Shown here: piece by piece, positions 23,800 to 34,339 of the stretch
Layout of the letters: every line of letters starts with the position of its first letter
Position numbering within the stretch: the stretch's first letter is position 1
Assembly: GCA_027625915.1 (NCBI GenBank)
Contig: JANTQA010000012.1
Coordinates: 1,085,001-1,149,000, forward strand
Source: Anaeramoeba flamelloides
Lineage: Eukaryota; Metamonada; Anaeramoebidae
DNA: 64,000 bases
Direction of reading: 5' to 3'
The notes under the pieces: generated by a model
Told to the model about the DNA's origin: nothing
The model's database searches: none
What the model saw: only the letters and a program-made list of their open reading frames with translations
Made by a program: the position numbers and the translations under genes

Positions 23800-24340
23800 T
23801 TTTTTATCAAAACAGAGTTCGAATTAATTTTTTCTTTTATTTTCGCATAAAAAATGAAGAAAAACATTCAAACTTAGATTAAAAATTCTCTTAATATGAT
23901 TTTTTAAAACCTTTGGAATTCAACTTTCTCCGAATAGAAATAATTTTTGATTTTTTTTTTTTTAATCAATAATTAATAATCAGATCTTAATTTTTATCCA
24001 GTGTGTTATTAGGTTATTAATAAAGCCAGGAATAAAAATATCAATATTTTTTGTTTTTCTTATACAATTTTTCCCAGATTTTCAAACAAACAAATTAATT
24101 CAAATAAATTATTTGAACAATGAAAAATTATGATAAATATCATCAAATAACTGATTTTTTAGTAATAGTTCCTTGTTTATATTCTTGATATTTGAAAAAG
24201 AATATTGCCTAATTGTTTAGATTTCAAGACATTTAATAAATATGTGAGAAATTGAAAATAAAAGATCAATTTTTTTAGATCTTCAACAATTCAATATTTG
24301 ATTTATTGTTATTTATATTTTTACAATAAGATTAAATTTT
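23800..24340. repeat. dispersed repeat family H, copy 2
   Basis: Diverged direct copy of about 17500-18130. It keeps the AATTAATAATCAGATCTTAA block and TTAGATCTTCAACAATTCAA near its right end. Similarity to the region around 15540-15730 precedes it (AAAGTGAAGTAAAAATCTG, TTTCTTTGAAAGAAGAAA), so the full unit may be longer. Confidence 0.55.
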
Positions 24341-24350
24341 TACAAATTAT

Positions 24351-24876
24351 TTATATATAGTAGGGAAAAAAATACCTTACATGAAAAAAATCCCTGACAA
24401 GATTTTTAATTGTGAATATTAGGAAAATTTTTGTGTAATTTCATTTATTTTCAATCAAATCCTTATTATAAATAACCAATTTTTTTATGAGATTAGTAAT
24501 AAACCCACCTAAAGTTCATCAAAGTAAGAAGTCTCTAGAATACTATGGTAATTGTTTGATAGCCTCAGTAGATCTACTTTTTATGAAAAACAATCGTGTT
24601 TTCTAGAGGTTTATGAGAGTTTAGAAAATTATTATTATATTCTTGTTTTTTGATTGATTGAATGGTGTTTTGAACAAGTGTGATTTCATCAATCATCATT
24701 CTAATAAGTGGGGGGGGGGGGGGTGAGTTATAATTTAAAAAGTTTGGTATTTAAAAAAAGGATTTGATTGTAAATAAATGAAATTATACTAAAATTTTAC
24801 TAATATTCACAATTAAAAATCTTGTCAGGTATTATTTTCATGTCTGGTATTTTTTTCACAACTTTATATATATAAG
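24351..24876. mobile_element. foldback element, TATATA-ended, 14-G tract inside
   Basis: The left arm (about 24353-24480) and right arm (about 24765-24874) are inverted repeats, e.g. CTGACAAGATTTTTAATTGT and ACAATTAAAAATCTTGTCAG. The spacer contains a 14-G homopolymer at about 24710-24723, exceptional in this A/T-rich DNA. A solo left arm lies at 4583-4697. Ends are TATATA on both sides. Confidence 0.7.
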
Positions 24877-25637
24877 TTCTCAGAAATTATTTAAAGTGGT
24901 ATTCTTAAAAATAGAAATGTTTTTGGAATTTTTTTTTCTTTTTTTAATCAAAAAATCCATACCAAAAGGATTGAGTATCTTTTAACTAAAAATTAATTGG
25001 AGAAATGGACTTCTTTTTCTAAAAAATGATAACTCATCTCTCTAAAGTTAATAAATGAAGTTGTATATCGAGTTTAATTGTACCCTTGGGTAAATAATTA
25101 TTCTACTGATAAATTCAAATGAATATAATAAAATTTTTAGTTCAATTTCCGATTTTGTAATCTCATCACTCAACTTTAAAAATAACTCAAGAGAAAGAAT
25201 ATTTTTGAAAGTTAAACCAATTTTAAAAAGTTTTTATCATTTAAAAGGATAAAGTACCTTCTTCAAAGCTATTGTAAAAAAATTTGTAAAATGGAAAATG
25301 AAGTGAAAATTTTCAGATCTTTAATACTAATCAATAAAAAAATAAGTCGAACAATAATATCATTTCAGATCCCAAAAACTAAAATAGTTTAAAAAAATCT
25401 TTTAGAAAGTACTGTTCTTTTAAATTTTGAATGTCGTTCTTTAATGTCTTTGATTTCTGTGATTTCGTTAATTTGCGATTAGAAAAAAAATATGAAATGG
25501 AATATGTATTCGATTAAATATTTAATTTACATTAGAAGACTCTGACAACTTAATATGTGTTAAAAAGAATGGTTTCTATTCCTATTTTTGAAGTTTTTGT
25601 TATGTTTTTTTTGGGGGGGGATTTGTGTTGGTCTAAA

Positions 25638-25640
<3 letters not shown>

Positions 25641-25672
<32 letters not shown>
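25641..25672. repeat. 32-nt poly(A) run
   Basis: Uninterrupted A homopolymer, i.e. poly(T) downstream of the minus-strand eL29 gene. Length in the assembly may be unreliable. Confidence 0.85.
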
Positions 25673-25673
<1 letters not shown>

Positions 25674-25827
25674 AAAAAGGAAAATTTTCAAAGGGTTTTA
25701 GTTGATGACTTTATTTGGTTCACTAATTAATGATTTTTTGTTTTTTTTTAAAAATTGTCTAAAAGTTGCTAGATTTAACAGAATGAAAGGTGTTCAAATC
25801 TATGTTTGGTAATAAAGAAAAAATGAT

Positions 25828-26040
25828 TTATTTTTTTACTACTTCCATTTCTTTTTCTTGGTTTTTTTTCTTTTCCATCTTTGCTTTGAGTGTGCCTTTT
25901 CTAACAAATTTTAAATTCTTAGCAAATGGAAGATACATTCCTTTTTTTGTTCTGTGTCTTTGTCTTTTTGGTTTTTTGATCCCATTTCTATGGTGCTTTC
26001 TGTTTTGGTTGTGGTTTGAGTGGTTTCTTCTTTTGGTCAT
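25828..26040 (-). CDS. RPL29: 60S ribosomal protein eL29, 70 aa
   Basis: A 70-codon frame starts at ATG 26038-26040. It opens MTKRRNHSNHNQNRKHHRNG and continues GIKKPKRQRH, the hallmark N terminus of eukaryotic eL29 (K-N-H-x2-H-N-Q-x-R-K-x-H-R-N-G-I-K-K-P). The remainder has the expected G..PFAKNLKFVRKGTLKA pattern. Fungal eL29 is about 59 residues and animal eL29 over 150, so this is the compact form. It is a small basic protein of the large ribosomal subunit. The ATG directly follows an AG (AACAATAG), and a GTAAGT donor lies at 26212. This suggests a 172-nt 5'UTR intron (26041-26212) the size of others in the window; that intron is inference. An opposing 95-codon frame is its shadow. Confidence 0.9.
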   Translation of the reverse strand: MTKRRNHSNHNQNRKHHRNGIKKPKRQRHRTKKGMYLPFAKNLKFVRKGTLKAKMEKKKNQEKEMEVVKK

Positions 26041-26919
26041 CTATTGTTTTTTTTTAGTAAATTTCAAAAAAAAATAAAAAAAAGAAATAAAAAAAAAAAA
26101 AAAAAAGCAAAAAAAAAAAAAAAAAAGTGTTTTTAGAATTTAAGAAAAACTTGACTCTTTGTTAACTCACAAAAAAAAGATCATGAAAAAATGTTCTGAA
26201 AGATAAACTTACTTTTAATCAAGATATAAAAAGTTAAAAAAAATGAAAAAGTTTCGTTTTAGATTTTGTGAAATGATTCTATTAGTAATAATTTGTAGAG
26301 AAGAGATAGGAAGAATTGAATTCAGCGTTATTTAATCGATACAAATAACCACTAAATTAAAAAGGTGTTGAAAACAAAGCTATAATTGAAAATTGATAAT
26401 AAACAAGAAAAACACCTGAATCTTTATCATAAAAAGTCTTATTTAACAAATTTATGATTAAAAATAAGTTTTCCATATGCTGCATGGTAAGTTATATGGA
26501 CAGATACTTCTTCTTATCTCTTGATTTTTCAAATTCTTTAAACATTATTTAATAGCTTATTCTTTTTAAAGGGTAAAATTCAGATTTATAGCATATATAG
26601 AGTTTGGACTGTAACCTAAAAACAACATTGATTTTATTTTGAAATACGATCATTTAAGTCAAATACTTGATCCATTAGGACGAAGAAAAAAAAATCAATT
26701 CTCCCAAAATCGAATTAAAAAGCAGATCATCAAAAATTCAGCTTACTGTTCACTTCTTAATCTTAGTTCTAAAAAAATACTGAGGTTTATTAATCATTTT
26801 TTCACTTGTTTGAAGAAAAATTACGTAGTTTTTGTTTTCAAAATTTTTTTAATATCAGTAACAATTTCCAAAAATTTAATAACAAACAAAAAACAAAAAA
26901 AAGATGATGAAAAATATCT
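26041..26919. other. intergenic; likely eL29 5'UTR intron then unassigned sequence
   Basis: 26041-26212 is a candidate 5'UTR intron of the eL29 gene (donor GTAAGT on the minus strand). Poly(A)-rich tracts lie at 26065-26130. From 26213 to 26919 no gene is supportable. A 94-codon plus-strand frame at 26639-26923 ends just before the helicase pseudogene and matches nothing I recognise. Confidence 0.4.
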
Positions 26920-29235
26920 TTAAAGAACGCAGAACTTTACCTATTTATGGAGGAAGAAAAAAAATCATCACCACAGTCAAGTCAAATGCAACAACAAATA
27001 CCATTGGTGAGACTGGGTGTGGAAAAACAACCCAAGTTCCAGAGTATATTTGAGAAAGTAAATTATTAAACAGATCAAAAAACAAGATGCTTAGCCCATC
27101 TCCCTGTCTTGTTGGTATTACTCAGCCAAGGAGGATTACAGCGATTGTCCTCAGTGACAGAGTAGCTGGAGAGATTAACAGTGGAGTTGGGGAGTTTGTT
27201 GGATATTCGATTCTATTTGATGATCGAACAAGTAAAAAAAAAAGAGTCAAATTTATGACCGACGGTATCTTATTAAGTGAGGCTATGTTGGATCCTTGAT
27301 TATCACAATACAGAATAATTGTTTTGGATGAAGCACACGAACGAACAGTTAATACAGATATTCTATTCGGGTTATTACAAAGAATCCAAAAAGAAAGATT
27401 TGAAATCGCGAAAAAACATGAGGAGATCAATAATAGCAACACGAAAAATAAGGAACAGAAATTGAAATCGAATACTATCAATTCACAAACAAATCAAATT
27501 ATATTCAAAAAAGATTAAGAAAATGAAAAAGAAAGAGAAAGGGTAACAGAAATGGAAACAAAAATGATAAGAGAAATGGAATCAGAAATAGAAATGAAAA
27601 AGAAAAAGGAAAAGGAAAAGGAAAAAGTCATGGAAATGAAACAACATTGAAAAATTAAAATGGAAAACTACAAGAAAAAGAAAAAGAAAAAACAGAAACA
27701 AATTTTGGTGAATTAAAAATTGTTGTAACCTAGCAATACTTTACGCTGATCAATTTAATGAATATTTTAATTTTGCGCATGTTCTGTATGTCTCAGGAAG
27801 ACAACACCCAATTGATTTATATTATCTACCAGAGCCTTAGCTAGATTATCTTGAAACTGTCCTAACTTGCATTTTGCAAGGCCATTTATTTGTAAAAGAG
27901 GGTGGGTGACATTTTGGCATTTTTAACTGGCAAGAGGAGATTAAAATGGCCAAAAAATTGTTAAAACGAAGGCCGCGCAGTTTACCTCTGAGTACAAGGC
28001 CGATGGAGGTACGTACGCTGTTTTCTGCGCTGTTCCCCGATCAGCAAATCGGTGCCTTTTGGCCAACAAAGCAGCAAAACGCAAGAAAGGTTATCTTATA
28101 AACGAACATTGCAGAAACATCTGTCACCATAACAGGCGTCAGGATTGTGGTCGAAACGGGGGCTGGCGAAACAAAAGGCACGGGATTCGAAGGAAGGTAT
28201 CGATGGATTAGAAGTCGTTGAAATTTCGAAGGAATCTGCTCGCCAGCGTATGGGGAGAGCAGGTAGGGAAAATACTGCCAAATGCTTCCGCATTTATACC
28301 AAAGACTGTTATCATTCAATGAAGGAAACAAGGATCCCTGAAATCCAAAGAACTGAAATGGCAGACGTCTTGTTAAAATTGATCGCTCTGGGCATTCCAA
28401 ATATCTTTTCAATTGGATTTGATCGATAAACCAAAGGTATCAGCGGTCAGTATGGAGTTAAAATTGCTATTGAGGCCAAAGACACTAAAATAAAAAAATG
28501 CAATTGACAAGCTTGGGTGACACAATGTCCAAATTCCCATGCCACCCCATGCTTGCCCCCGTTTTAATAAAATCCACCGAGCTGGGATGCCTTTCAGATA
28601 TTTTAACAGGTGTGTCCCTGCTATCTGCCCAGTCGATTTTTTTCACCCCTTCCCCAATTGTAAACGAGAAAAGGTCAATGAAATCAAATCATATTTTGCA
28701 TCGGAATTCGGCGACCACATCACATATTTAAATGTCTTCGAAACCTGGGCGAGAGAGGGTAGAAGCAAAAAATGGTGCACAAAAAGGTTTATTAATTAGC
28801 GATCAAGGAGAAAAGTTATCCTCATCCACCAACAGTTACAGGATCATTGCGTCCAATTTTCTTTAATGAAGGAAGAAGAATGCTTAAATTTGGACGAAAT
28901 GCGATCAATTTTCAATAAAATTTATGGCAATATTTCCAAAGACAAAAGAGTTGAATTGATTAGAAAAGGTTTTTTGCTTTGGGTTTTTGACCAATTATGC
29001 CGAATTGCAAGCAGACAAAACCTATAAAACCCTTTCAGGAAAAATCGTCAAAATTCATCCTTCCTCCGTTTTGTGGCAAATAAAGCCACCTTCAGTAACA
29101 TCCAATGAATTCGTAAAAACTAAAACAGATTATATTAGGGATGTAATACCAGTTAGACGTTCTTGGGTAGATGAAGCGGTTCCTAGTTTTTTTCAATCAA
29201 TTCAATTAAAATGTTTATTAAATTTAATTATTTAA
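26920..29235 (+). pseudogene. decayed DEAH-box RNA helicase, DHX33-like
   Basis: Conceptual reading across frames recovers most of a DEAH helicase: RTLPIY at the start, motif I GETGCGKTTQ (about 27008), TQPRRI with FMTDGILLSEAMLDP, motif [11 protein letters not shown] (about 27324), FNFAHVLYVSGRQHPID (about 27765), TNIAETSVTITG (about 28100), motif VI QRMGRAGRE (about 28243), then the C-terminal ratchet/OB part with YAELQADKTY and KIHPSSVLWQIKPP. The C-terminal half follows DHX33 best; DHX33-type helicases act in ribosome biogenesis. In-frame TGA, TAG and TAA occur (after PEYI, MLDP, LPEP and KVIL), and at least four or five frame changes are needed, one a probable single-base loss in the TGQEE motif. 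No introns are evident. The SAT motif region is corrupted. The segment is visibly richer in G+C than its surroundings, as expected of former coding DNA. I do not consider it functional. Confidence 0.85.
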
Positions 29236-29291
29236 TTTATTATTCCGCTTTTAAGCTTTTATTTTTTGTATTCAGGGTTATTCCCAATTTA

Positions 29292-29292
<1 letters not shown>

Positions 29293-29329
<37 letters not shown>
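29293..29329. repeat. (TA)18 microsatellite
   Basis: Uninterrupted alternating TA for about 37 nt, immediately downstream of the helicase pseudogene. Confidence 0.9.
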
Positions 29330-29331
<2 letters not shown>

Positions 29332-30329
29332 GATTTAAATCAATTATAGACATAAATATAGATATTAATAAATAAGATATTTTATTTGAGAAAAATTTGT
29401 GTATGAAATATCAACAGAATTAATATTTTTTTTATATTTTTTCCTTGTTATCGGATACTTTATATTGGAAAGAAGTGCTGTAAAGGAAAAAGGCCAAGTG
29501 GTTACTTGCTAATACTGAAACACATATGTATGGGTAAATTGGAAAATAAAAAAGAAAAGGCAATTAAAAATAATGACCAAAGGTTTAAAAAAAGAGAGAT
29601 CAAAAAGAAAAAAGAAATGACAGCAATTAAACAACTATAATCCAAATGAAAGGTCATGATCAACCATCTCATACACAACTAAATTAACCATAAGTATCTT
29701 GGCTGTGGTTTTGGATGTTCTTAATTAAATGATAGTATTGTAGGTTTTTTTGTGAAGGTGACCAGTTGTAATTTGGTAATATTTTTGCGAAAATGGTCAT
29801 AAATAACATAATACATAATATAATAACACTGTATCATATAATAATAAAATTGTCCGTTTTTATAAAAGAATTTTTTTTTTTTTAACATTTAAGATTTTTT
29901 TTAATTTAAATAAGAAAAATTTGAAAAATAAAATGAAAGTTCTCAATTATCATTCTTGTTGTCCTGTGTGAAATTTCAGCCAAAGAGTTTAAGAAACCAA
30001 AGGAAATCGATACATCTTATCCTTATTAAGACTTTTTTGATTCATAAAATAAAGAAGGGGGTTGATATAACTTGTAAAAAAATGCAAAATTTTACATTTT
30101 GCAATTTTTCGCATTATATATCTACCTCCTAAAAAATAATAACCATAAAAAATAAATGCAAAAAATATAAAACATTAAATAATGAAAGAATAATACATTC
30201 TTTGTTTGAATGTTAAATGGTTTTTTTTATTATATTTAAACAAACTTTTTATGAAATATTTGTTGTATTAATTATTAAATTTTATTTTTTTTCTTTTTGT
30301 TTTAAATTTTCTAAAATATTATTTGTTTT

Positions 30330-31020
30330 AAAATAAATGGAACAAAATTTTCAATTAACATTCCAAAAAAAGGTTTTAAAATCCAAAAAATTAAAAATAT
30401 TTGCCACCTTAATCAGTTTGAATTCTTAATTTCCCTTTTTTAGAATTGGGACTGTTGGTGATTTGCTATAATTCTTTGGAATTGGATTTTTGTGGAAGGG
30501 TGAATGAAAATTTTGATTTTTTTATTTTAGAATTAATGGTATGACTAAATCTATTAAAATCAAAACAAAATGAAATTTCCTTTTTCTTAAATTTTATATT
30601 TTCAAAGTTTTTAATTCCTCTACTTTAAAATAAATTGTGTTCTTGAAGTACACAATCAATTTAATTTGATTTATTCAAATTTGTTCTTAAATTGTAACCC
30701 TCTAAATTTGAAAAAGTATGGGTTATGTAATATTCTTACAATAAAAATAACTCTTTTGAAAAATGAAAAAAAAGAAAAAAAAATCTTCGAGATCTCAAAG
30801 AGTGTCACTTCAAAACCAACATAGTTGTTCTCAAACTTATATATTTTAACTATTCTAATTGGAAATTTAGTATCGATCTTTGGTATTTTTTTCTTATAAA
30901 TACCTTCTTTTTGGATTGTTGATTTTTGAGGATTGCTTTCGACACTGAATCTGGTTAGTTTTTGATTGGTATTGGGCACTCATAAAAATTACAAACTTTT
31001 TTTTATCCATATTAGAAAAT
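30330..31020. repeat. dispersed repeat family I, copy 2
   Basis: Diverged direct copy of about 4800-5690. It shares GAATGAAAATTTTGATTTTT, the TAAATTTGAAAAAGTATGGG block and a GGGCACTCATAAAAATTACA end block. Confidence 0.55.
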
Positions 31021-31059
31021 TATTTTTTAACTTAATGACTCAACCCAAAAATTTAACAC

Positions 31060-31640
31060 AAATATAATAAAGTTTTAAACTTGAAAAAAAAATAATATGT
31101 TTATTCAAACAATTTTAAATCATATTTTTTCTTTTATTCAACAAAAAAATACAAGAAAAGCAAACCCAATCATTAAATAAAAATTCTCCCAAAATACTTT
31201 TTTTTAAACTTATAAAAATTTAACTTAAAAACCATTAAAAATACCTTTTTTATTAGATAATTTTTAATCAATAATTAATTACCTAATCTTAATTCTTCCA
31301 GTGGGCTAATAATAACATAATGATTTAAAATATCAATAAACTTTGGTATTATTACTCAATTTTTTATCAGATTTTCAAACAAATAAAAATAATTCAAATT
31401 AATAATTCGAATAATATATAAAATGAAATAAATATTATCAAATAGCATGGGTTAAAAAATAACTCTTCGTTGTTGGTATTCTGAGTATTTAAAAAAGAAT
31501 ATTGCCAAGGGTTTTAAATTTCAAAGAAATTTATTAAATATTTATGAATAAAATAAATGTTCAAATTTTTTAGATCTTCAAGGATTCAATATTTGATTTT
31601 TTTTGTTTTTTGAAAATAAGTTTGTGGTTTTCAAGGGTTT
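31060..31640. repeat. dispersed repeat family H, copy 3
   Basis: Diverged direct copy of about 17500-18130, with AATTAATTACCTAATCTTAA and TAGATCTTCAAGGATTCAAT. It is followed by sequence also present after copy 1, so the shared unit probably extends to about 31870. Confidence 0.55.
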
Positions 31641-31909
31641 TTGTACATACTCTCAGAAATTACTAAAAGTGAGATTTGTTCAAAAACAAAAATTTATTAA
31701 AAATTTTTATTTTTCTAATTTTTATCTAAAAAAATCCAAACAAAATAGGATCTATCTTTTTACTAAAATTTATTCGGAAAAATGAACACAATTGGAAAAT
31801 GATAATTCCTTTTCTCAAAAGTTGCCAAATAAGTTTGATTATTGAGTTTCATTGTACCTTTGTGAAAGTAAGTTTTACAATCAAACTTGGGTATAAAAAA
31901 TCGAATAAG

Positions 31910-32085
31910 GGTATCTACTGTTATTTGAATTATAAACGGGTACAAATTTTCACTTCCCTTTTTCAAATTTTTCTAAAAGAAATCAGAGTTCCCAAAGAAA
32001 CAGGTTGTAATTTAAAAATCTCTCTTTGAAAAAGGAAACTGAGAAATGTGAAGTGAATATTTCTCACTCATTTAGAATTCATTTA
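31910..32085. repeat. imperfect hairpin, relative of 7473-7646
   Basis: The left arm includes TTTGAATTATAAACGGGTAC and AATTTTCACTTCCCTTTTTC. The right arm includes GAAAAAGGAAACTGAGAAAT and GTGAAGTGAATA. It matches the 7473-7646 foldback in sequence and layout. Confidence 0.5.
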
Positions 32086-33673
32086 CCAGTAATCCTTAAA
32101 GAAAAATAAAACAAAAAAAAACTTTACAAATTTCCCAGAAAGGGTGTTATTGGGGTCTGAGGGCTATTTTATAAGGAATTTGGAATACATTTTTTTGACA
32201 CCTTTTTGAAATGAACAAAAAAAAAAATTTTTTCACTGGTTTTTGTGGCTTTTCTTTCATAAACCTTTTTTACATTTATAAAAATATAACCTCACTAGAA
32301 GTTAGTAATATATTACAGAGATCTTTGATCAGATAAAAATATGCGTTTTTTTTTCGTTAATAATTCAACAAGTTAAAATGAGAAAAATTTCAATTTCTAA
32401 CTGTTATTCCAAAAAAATACAAAATAGTTTAATTAAAATTGAAAAGTTTTATTCAATCAGTTGGTTGTTTGATTTTCTTTGAACGTGCTAAACTGTAACT
32501 TACCAAAGAGACGAATCTTAATTTTCATTTAACTTTACAAATTTTGAAACAACAGAATTAAAAAAACCATCAAATTCTAAATTTGATAAGAAAAACAGAA
32601 ACCAACATCTCATCAGGTTTAAATAATTTTAATTTAAACCGTACTTTGAAACAAAATATGGGAATTGTTATGTTTTTTGAATAACTTTCTGAAAATTTGG
32701 ATCAATTAATTTTTCGACACAAACGTTCATGTTACGATCAACAATTATTCTTGAAACATTGAAGAAAAAGTGAAGAAAGTAAACTTTTTTAAATGCTGTC
32801 ACCTTTTTAATTTCCAATCACTGTCTAGAACGGTAAGGGGTACCCAGGCTATACACTCGTTTCCTTTAATTCATTACTTTTGTTCTTATTTGCAACTTTT
32901 TTAACTGAAATTCTCCAACAAATTCATCACAAAATAGCTGTAATAGAGAACTGTAACTTCATAGAACCTTGGTCAAGATCCACAGTGATTCGATTTAAAT
33001 CTGAAATCTGAAAATTGAAACAGGTAAAAAGCAAACAATCTATTTGTTTGTAACAAATTTCAATTAAAAGCACACATTTCAAGAATTCAAGTTTTAACAT
33101 GCATAAAGTCAGAAATCTGTTGGCAACAATCTAGAACAGGTTCACATTTGGGTTTTAATTTTCATATATAAAAAGAATCACAACAACAATCGAGAGCCAA
33201 ACTTTTATCTCAAGAGTTTGATCATTTAAAAATTTTCCCTTTTTATTAAGACCAAACCCAACTTGAAAAAATAATACCAAATACTTTTGGGATTGGTTTA
33301 AACCAAATTGAGTTTTAAAAATTACTTGTTTATAAAAAAGTCAAACTTGATTGTTCCATGGAAACAAATTCTTGAATTCTAAGAGAATATTCGTGTTATT
33401 ATTCGAAAATGAATAATTTTATAGGAAATTCATTTTTATTTTTTTATTCTTTACTACATTATCAATATGTAAAATTTTTTCTCTCTTTTATTTTATTTTA
33501 TTATTTTTTTTTTTTTTTTTTTTCTTTCTTTTTTTCTTTTTCTCTTCTCCTTCCTTATCAACAAAAACTCATTTTTTTTTTTTTTTCTTTTTTTAAAATA
33601 TATATTTTTATAATTATTATATTAACCCCATTTCTTTTTAAACAATTCTTATTTTCAAAGCTTGAATTAAGTA

Positions 33674-34272
33674 ATGTGGAATCAAAAAATTACTGAAGAA
33701 CACAGAAAAAAATTACTTCTGGCTAAAAATGCTTTCTCGAAGCATATGACTAAATTAAAGTTTGAAGTAACATCTGAAGAATTAAGTTCCCTTCATGAAC
33801 TTAATGATAAAACTAACCCAGAAAAGCTCAAAAAAATGGGTGGTGCTGAAGGACTTGCAGAAGTTCTTCAAACCGATTTGCAAATGGGTACTAGAAAAAC
33901 TGAAAAGGAAAGGAAATATCGTGATCGTAAAAAAAAATTTGGAGAGAACAGATTTAAAGAACCAGAATTTAAAGGATTTTGGCCTTTATTTAAAGATACC
34001 TTTGATGATCCTACTTTAAAAATTTTGATTGTTTCGGCAATTGTTTCCTTAGTTTTGGGTGTCACCGTTGAAGATCCAAAGACAGGCTGGATCGAAGGAA
34101 CAGCTATCTTGATGGCTGTTTTGATTGTCTCATTTGTTACTGCAATTAACGACTATCAAAAGGAAAAACAATTTAGAGAACTTAATAAAGTCAAAGAAAA
34201 TATAACTTGCACGGTAAAAATTAAATTTTTTTTTTTTATTTTTTTCTTTATTTTTGTCATTTTTTTTTTTTT

Positions 34273-34339
<67 letters not shown>

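Larger units (their letters stand above)
22077..25827. other. 3.7-kb intergenic region with repeats
   Basis: No supportable gene. It holds a foldback element (22860-23417), dispersed family H copy 2 (about 23800-24340), a second foldback element (24351-24876) with a 14-G run, and a 32-A run at 25641-25672 just downstream of the eL29 gene. Confidence 0.5.
29236..33673. other. 4.4-kb intergenic region with repeats
   Basis: No supportable gene. It holds a (TA) microsatellite (29293-29329), dispersed family I copy 2 (about 30330-31020), family H copy 3 (about 31060-31640) and a hairpin (about 31910-32085). About 32820-33170 is less A/T-biased and precedes the Ca2+-ATPase; it could hold promoter elements or a non-coding RNA, but no boxes were recognised. 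T-rich tracts lie just upstream of the ATPase start. Confidence 0.45.

Noticed and set aside
25790-26077. Plus-strand 95-codon hydrophobic ORF
   Set aside because: It is antisense to the eL29 gene; its Phe/Leu richness is the complement of Lys codons.
26920-29235. Alternative genetic code or stop readthrough to rescue the helicase
   Set aside because: TGA, TAG and TAA all occur in it and frameshifts are also needed; intact neighbours end normally in TAA or TGA, so recoding does not explain it.
29460-29740. Possible further coding remnant after the helicase pseudogene
   Set aside because: A few coding-like words (AKWLLANTETHMYG) appear but stops are frequent and no family was recognised.
33409-33696. 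Plus-strand 95-codon ORF just upstream of the Ca2+-ATPase
   Set aside because: It is a translation of T-rich leader (Phe/Leu/Ser only) and overlaps the ATPase start in another frame.
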